Notes under the pieces: model-generated | The model's input: only the letters and a program-made list of their open reading frames with translations | Told to the model about the DNA's origin: nothing | Database searches by the model: none | Shown: one piece after another, positions 57,185 to 64,000 of the stretch | Layout: each line of letters starts with the position of its first letter | Position numbering within the stretch: position 1 is the stretch's first letter | Position numbers and translations under genes: made by a program | Assembly (NCBI GenBank): GCA_034440615.1 | Contig: JAOTOM010005144.1 | Coordinates: 186,001 to 250,000, forward strand | DNA from: Ashinkailepas kermadecensis | Taxonomy: Eukaryota; Arthropoda; Thecostraca; Neolepadidae | Length of the DNA stretch: 64,000 bases | Reading direction: 5' to 3'

Positions 57185-60100
57185 CCGGACCAGCTCGGCC
57201 GACACGCAGCCACACTTCTGTATCCACACCGGCAGCGTTGTAGCCGGGCCCCGGGCCGCCGCCGTCGGCCGGACTGCGCCTGGAACGGCCGCGCCAATCG
57301 GGCGGCACCACGCTTCCGTACAGGCAACACTGGGCGAGCTGGACGTAAACACTGGCGGCCGGCTGCGGCCACACCGGGCGGCCCACAGTCCGCGGCTCGT
57401 CGGAACTGGAGCCGAACTTGTGCCTTTCCGGCTCGTCGTCAGGGAAAATATCAGTAGTTCCGTAAGCGCTAAAGCATGTCGCCGTAACTGCGTTGCTCAG
57501 GGTATATATCAACATAGGCGCTGTGATTGTCGTTATCAAGGACGGGCTGGTACGTTCACGATGCAACATGCAGCTATTAGCATTGGAGGAATTCAACATA
57601 CCACCAGCGCCGACGTCAACTGTACGAGTGACGTCATACGCGACGTCGCATTTAAGTGAGTGCGTCATCACGTGAAACAATCCTCTGACATCACCGTAAG
57701 GCGACACGGCATCAGATACGACGCTCCTGGCGGACACCGACACTAATCCAGACTCCATCAGTGCGTCTCCCGAATAATCTTCGGTCCTCGCTATTCAAAC
57801 TGCGGAACTGGTGCCCGGCATCAGCGCTAGTAGTGCGGCACCGGTACCCTGGCTGACAGCACGGCATGGTACGCTGACGTGCAGCCATCGAGCAACCACA
57901 ACCAACACGAGGTTGCCCTTATCCCAGGCCTTCTCTCAGAGCGAATTCACTTCAAATTTGGTTTATCCCACCATCTTCTTCAATGTGGTTTATGTGTTTC
58001 AGTGCGTTTGCAAGGAGCATTAAGATATATCACTGTTGCATTTAATCTGGCCGTCTCCTTGAAATTGTAAGCATATTTCCCAAAATACTATATTTTATAG
58101 AGATTAAGCTGTCATGCACGGTACATCATCAGAATCACCAAATGTAAAATTCACTTTCAATGCCGGCTAGGTGGTGGGTGGCCGAGATGGCATTTTGTAA
58201 TTTTGTTTTCCCCTTCTTATTTTTTCAAATGAAGTTCAAAGTTTGTTAGAAGGTGAATTTTGTATTTGGTGATTCTGATGAAGTGCTGTGCACGATAACT
58301 TAATCTCTATAAAATATAGCATTTTTGGGGGAATATCCTTACAATTTCAAAGAGACGGTCAGATTATATGCATCATTTGTTGACCCCAGTTCATGTGTGT
58401 TTGAAACTGCTATACCTGGCGTCCAGACTAGCAAAAAACATGATAAGGGATCAAAATCGTCGCCGAGTTTGCCATGTCGACTCAAATTAATCTGAGCATG
58501 GATCTTCTACACCACAAGGAGTTCTCCGACGAGCGCTGCATGATTTTGTGTAGATGTTAAATCGTGGACACTGAGGCGGATCCGGGCATAGATGGAGAGT
58601 CGGGGGAATTTTCCGGGATGAAAACGAAATTGTTCAGCGAGAGTGATTAGTGGGGTGTATTCGAGCCTCCGAGGAGTTCCCTTTGCTCTCAAAGTGCCGC
58701 CTTTGGCTGGCAGATCCGCTGGCCAGCCAGTGGGAGTGGAAGTGGAAGGCAGGGCCAGTGGGAGTGGAAGGCAAGTAGGTGGTGCACTTGAGCATACCTT
58801 TGCATGGGGGAAGGAGAGTTTACATTTTCCGAGCGCCCCCGTGTATTCCTTCCTGTGGGGAGTGTTGTATTGCATCCACCCCTGTAGGGAATGCGGTGTT
58901 GTATTCGTCCCTGTGGGGAGTGCGAAATTGCAGTATTGCCGTCGCAAAAACAGCTTGTGTAACTTCAACGCAAACTGCCTCTAAATTACATTGATTGGAC
59001 CGCTTTGCAATATCAAATTCCTCTTTGAGCATAGCCAACTTTGCATTTCGCAGCAACTTTGCTGGCGATCTTCCACCAATGGATCAATGGTCAATAAATA
59101 TTGCAACAATGGACCATATAAGACAACGGTTTCTTCTTTTCCAAAACGCAGCCAAATTAAGAAATAGTTATCTGCAGCTACACAACTGACGCAGCAATAT
59201 AGTTCAGCCAGACTTAGGGGACCGCGCTGATAGTCCAGACATGGACTGATATCGCAGAGGGCCCCCTCGAGTTCTAAAGGGGCCTCCTCGGGCTCAAAGG
59301 GACCCTCTCCTGTCTCGGGATCCTGTTTTCCCTTTTTGAAGGCTTCTGATTTCGTTTGTTTGCCGCATCTTGCTCCTGGCTGCTTCTTATCCAGCCTTCT
59401 GGCTCCCATAATGTGTAAGTGGCCTGTACGCAAGTTCGCTTCGCCGCGCGATGATAGTCTAGGGTTGGTCTCGCTCCGAGACAACTGGCTCACAAACCTA
59501 ATAGCAGTTACTTGCCCTTGTATCGACCGGAAGAACGATTAGCAAAACAGCAACAGCTTGGCGTGGAACAGGTTCAACAGAAAACAGCGCACAGACACCG
59601 ACACGTGTCTCTAAACAGTTTGTGCCCTGGTAGTTTTATCAAAGTCTGCACGACTCAAAAGTCCTCCCGGCACTTCGACCATCCACAATCCAATCGGACC
59701 GTCCGCTCACCTCTGCCGCTCAGCTACATCTTCTCAGCCTCGTCACTCATTCGCGTCTGAGCTGAGTCGCGCGCGCGAGAGGCTACCAGTCGCTCATTTG
59801 GTGGAGAATCACCGGGCCAACGCCCTGACCTGTCATTGGCCGGCATCACCTTTTGCACCACACCGCGAGAGGAGGGGTCCGTTCGTCGCACTCCCGACAC
59901 GCCCGACATGTACTGCATGGTGCAATGGTGACATGGCGCAATCACTTTCCTGCTCCCATGGTCACAATCCCATGATGACAGAATCCGCCGACCGGCCGTC
60001 GCCGCGCCGGCATCAGATCTGATTAAGCATAGTATATTGTGCGACTGCCGCAGCTCATGGCGTCAAATGCCGATGTCAGCCCGCCGGCAGGTGTCGGTCG

Positions 60101-62735
60101 AATGTCTGGGATCCGCTCGGATCCCGGATCCCAGAAAACATGGGAGCAGACACGATTAGGCCACCAAACGCATTCGAAAGAGCAGCCTGAAGTTGACTTC
60201 TTTACATGCCTCTCTGTTCACCTAAGAGGCCTCGTTTTCCGTCTTAGCGGGCGTCGTCTTCTATCTCGGTCCTCCTCTTTCGTCTTGGGGGTCCACTGTT
60301 TCCTCTTGAGTTTTCCTCCTTCGTTTTGGAGCATCATGTTTTGGGCCTCCTTTGGCGATACAAGTTGGCAAATGAACGGGCCTCCTGCAGCTTGAGGGCT
60401 TTCTGGCTCAGGGGTCCTCATTATGTGCTAAAAGTGTCTCATGCATGCATAAACGCGCTCCTCTGGCGCTTGTGATTACATACCTCAGAACTTTTCGCTA
60501 AGTTGCTAAAGGGGTTCTATTTTGCATAAGCAACGTGTCAACATATTTACGAATGCTGTGGAATCCTTCTGGCCGTATGACCTTTCCCATGTAGGAGGGA
60601 GTCATTGGCAAAAAGTGGGTGAGGGAAGGGACAAAGGATATGCCGTCCCACAGTCTCAAAAGTTGGAGAAGCCTGCCCTCGCGCCCTGTTCCCTGTTCCG
60701 CGGTTCCTGTCAGACGTCAGGTAATGTGTTCCTGCATCTCTGAAAACACTACGTTGGCTTTTGTACATGCATTTTTATGCTGAAAAGGGCAAACCGTGGA
60801 GAACAAAATCCACCATATGTTGGCAGCCGCAGCCAAATTAGCATTAAAAGGATAGGCATACATTTCACTAGACAGCTGAAAGAAGCATTTGCAACATTCA
60901 ACAGCACACAAAATAATATCCACAGATGTAACGTTAATCGCGAAAGCGATGTTTGCAGACTGTTCTGAACATTGTAGTCAGAAAGAACCGCTCACAGAAT
61001 AACTGCTGACATGAAACCAATACGCAAATTTGGGGTATCGCACCGGATAAACATAGCGATGGAAAACAAATATGACCCAGAAGTATGCTGCTATTTGAAT
61101 GCAACGATTTATGATCGAATTATTATGTTTACTTCAGCAGTAACACAAGTTAACCGTAGGTTAGATCATCAGGTGAACCTTGGGATTTAGACCATGAAAA
61201 TATCCATTATGCATACATTTGTCTCCTAGTTGTACAATTAAAACCCATAACATATATAATTTCTTGCTTTCATTTTGAAACCAAACCATTTCCTCCATTA
61301 GTTTTAACAGTTCCAAATCAATATTAGGTCAGGGCACAGATATACAACCTGGAATATCTAGAGGTTACACGTGTCAGTTTCGCTGTGGCGGCTAATATAC
61401 AAACTATTGCGAAACGAAACAATCAGGTGAGAACTACCGGATAATATTGCAAATTGATTTCGTTCCCGATGTTAGTAGGGTCACGACATCTTTCTTGTCT
61501 ATAAAATATGTTTGTTTGGGGATGGGGTGTGGGGGAGAAACGTATCATTTTGCATTTCCAAAAGTACAAATAACGTAAAACTTATATTTGGCTTAGCATT
61601 GGTGTCACTCAGTACCTTTTCCCGAATACGGCCTGTCTATTCAAACACGACTTCTGCGACAGTTCATCACATATTTCTTCGCAATTTACCTTGCCTTGTT
61701 CAGCTCAGTTTATTCCTCAAGTCACGTCCTCACAAAGTACTGAGGTTTTCCAGCGACATCGTCATGAGGTTACCTAGCAGTGCGGGGGAGGTGATTTTGA
61801 GCCTCGCCCCCAATATTTTTCGGAGCCAATTTCTGAACCGTTCCCGATATCGCTTTGATGTTTGACCTACCTTCCGATAATTGATGAACGCACATTGCGC
61901 TAGATAAGTGAGTTCTATCCTCTTAAGGTAACCGAGCCGGGGGATGAAAGTCATGCCACCACCTCGTCTGAATTTGGACTTTGGGTGTTGGTTAATGGAT
62001 TCTTTAAAAAAAAACATTCTTAAAGCGAACCATAGAAGATACAGTCAAAAGTAAAATATGGGTGAATGTAAAAATGATTTTAAAAAAGAAGCAAAATTTG
62101 CCCTCAGGTCAGGTCGCTAGGTGAAATGAAGCTTTAGAGTAAAATAGTATTGGTGCCGAACATTGCAGCGAATGCATATTTTTGACAACCGGAATATATG
62201 TGGTTGTAAATTACGTCCTCTAAAGGTATTCAACACATCACGTCAGTACTCGTCAAGGTCACTGAGATATGACCTGAAATGTCCCAAATGTACACCAATG
62301 TAGTGCATACACTCTGCAGGCTAAAATACTGACTATTACGAAGAAAACATGGCTAAGCCGGAATAGTTTTAGACACATATTTATCTTCTGATGGGCTTGG
62401 TATCACGAAATTCGATGTGAACATTCCGTGTTGGAAAATATTTGGAGGATGTCATAAAATGAACATTTATGGATTTAAAACAGAACCCGAAAGGGTGTAA
62501 AACATTTGACTTTCCTTTGGTGCCACTCATTATCTTTTTCTTGGCGAGCATCGGCTTCAGAAATTGCCATCTTCAACATTTCATTGCATATTTCCAGGTA
62601 TTCGACCTTCACGGGGTCGGTGACCTTCAATTTTCCACGTGCTATCTTTGTTAGACAAAGGGTGTTTTCGCAGCAACCCGGACGATGCAGATCATATGTT
62701 GGGTGCATCCAAGGCTATAGAACACCAGGTAGAAC
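57185..62735. other. Intergenic, GC-rich grading to AT-rich
   Basis: A further TGACGTCA at 57629-57636 is notable. 59200-59330 and 60215-60410 hold imprecise GGGCCTCCTC-type low-complexity repeats. No exon, RNA gene or clear transposon reading frame is supported. Confidence 0.4.
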
Positions 62736-62747
62736 GCTCCGCTTCCC

Positions 62748-63105
62748 AAAAAGGGAGACGCTTCAGCCGACCATCAATTATATAAACTTGAGCCGACCAA
62801 TCAGCGTTTGACGACCTCCGCCGATCGTGGCAATAGTAAAGGCCGTAGGGCAAAACTTGTGGAAGCTATTATTCATATATTGTTCCATTGTTCGTGCTAA
62901 TTTTCTACAAAGGCATTCTTGCTACTTTAATCTTGATCTTTAATACTACTTTATCACAACGTCACCGCTAACAGGGGAAAAATTTGATATTTGTGTGGAT
63001 GTCACCGGTTTCGCCGCACTAAAGACAAAATTTGTTTGTTTACCATTATCACGATCGACGGAGGTCGTCAAACGCTGATTGGTCGGCTCAAGCGTCTCCC
63101 TTTTT
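62748..63105. mobile_element. Fold-back (MITE-like) element
   Basis: The left arm (62748-62829) contains AAAAAGGGAGACGCTT and GAGCCGACCAATCAGCGTTT, ending CGATCGTG. The right arm (63050-63105) is its inverse complement (CACGATCG...AAGCGTCTCCCTTTTT), about 55 bp. The left arm has an extra ~26 bp containing ATTATATAAACTT and a duplicated GCCGACC. The interior is about 220 bp, AT-rich and non-coding. Confidence 0.65.
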
Positions 63106-64000
63106 ATTGGACTAAAATGCTGGAGCGCACCCCCCTGGGTGCATCATAGATGACGTCATATTCGAACTATTCTGCGCGTTTTGGTGTTCGCAGGAACCAG
63201 GAACACGTAGAATGTTTGTGACGTCACATGGAGTCTAGGCCGCATGCATCTCGTCTTTTTCTCATGTTTCGTCGAAATAGGACAGAATGGCCCAATAGTT
63301 CTTGTGTGAACTTTGCCGGATTGCGCGGGAACCAAGCCTATTTCTCAATGATAGTTCCAGGTACATGTGAACCGTGAATGTCTTGCATCTGGGAGACTAG
63401 CGGTGAATAATAAGTAATCTGATATACCTAGGTAGGGCGAAACACACCTTGGTATGGAAAGATATAACGTGGGCTATTCATAGATTGTAATGTAAGTTAG
63501 TTAACATTTCAGCATGAAGCCCATAGGCAGAGTACAGTTTGGTAACATAAATACCTGTACAGGTTAAGAAGCACATGCACTGCTTTAGTTCTACGTGCTA
63601 GGCAGACTGCAAAGTGTGGTGAACTCAATACAATGCAGTGTCTCAAAATGGGGTTGGGTGTTAGAGTGAAAGATCAGGAGTGGAATTCGGGATTGCAAAG
63701 TTGCTTTGTGTTCGCTCTATGTATAGAAGAACATCGGTAGGCAGTATTTGTGTAATTATTACCTAGCTTTGCACGTGTCTAATTGTATAATCTGCCTTAC
63801 CTGCGCAGTTATTGTCGACAATGTAACGCGATTGTAAACAAAAATGTACTCGTTGAGACCACGCAGAGAAAAGATTATACATGGCATCACATAGAATAAG
63901 ATATTCTGCGTCCACTGTGAAAACACTCAAAGTCCTCAGCTCGAATATCATCAATATGGAATCATGAAATTGTATTTGTTTAAGATCAGAGCTCGAAAAC
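63106..64000. other. Intergenic AT-rich sequence
   Basis: TGACGTCA at 63149-63156 and 63220-63227 apart, nothing is supported. Confidence 0.4.

Overview
This is a eukaryotic, almost certainly arthropod, genomic window. It carries spliced GT-AG genes, tRNA-derived SINEs, a decayed non-LTR retrotransposon and an exceptional load of minisatellites (by my reckoning about a third of the window). A vrille/NFIL3-type bZIP gene, a METTL24-like methyltransferase of the kind common in crustaceans, and an importin-13 gene point to a crustacean. A barnacle-like species is my guess, not a demonstrated fact. There are no operons and no prokaryotic features.

Region 1 (1-24.3 kb, + strand) is the 3' half of an importin-13 (IPO13) gene. 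Ten exons join in a consistent reading frame (139-259, 3406-3531, 4222-4403, 5819-5989, 8169-8360, 10296-10433, 16889-17105, 17980-18135, 23687-23861, 24208-24328) and encode 532 C-terminal residues ending in the family-typical RGLHGTEY tail. The striking feature is that the repeat units of many intronic tandem arrays span the exon-intron junctions. The splice donor of the first exon is present in 28 copies, that of the third exon in 20, and the acceptor of the ninth exon in 31 copies at exactly 66-bp spacing. Smaller or decayed junction duplications sit at several other junctions. The large intron before exon 7 also holds a broken LINE on the minus strand.

Region 2 (24.3-33 kb) is intergenic: minisatellites (30, 45, 50 and 51 bp units), a MITE-like element, AT microsatellites and a palindromic CRE next to a TATA-like box. 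Region 3 (33.0-33.8 kb, + strand) is the terminal exon of a METTL24-like methyltransferase gene. Region 4 (33.9-45.7 kb) is intergenic and dominated by a 3.7-kb array of 72-bp units, plus 30-, 42-, 43- and about 25-bp arrays and a minus-strand SINE.

Region 5 (45.7-about 50 kb) is a minus-strand vrille-like bZIP repressor gene, with its main coding exon at 45737-46845. Its presumed upstream region holds a 64-copy CT/GA tract, three CACGTG E-boxes, a perfect D-box and a CRE. Region 6 (50-64 kb) has further minisatellites to 55.8 kb, a CRE-rich GC block near 57.0-57.2 kb, and then AT-rich sequence with a fold-back element and no gene I can support.

The three genes are functionally unrelated. 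What unites the window is the minisatellite load and its association with splice junctions in IPO13.
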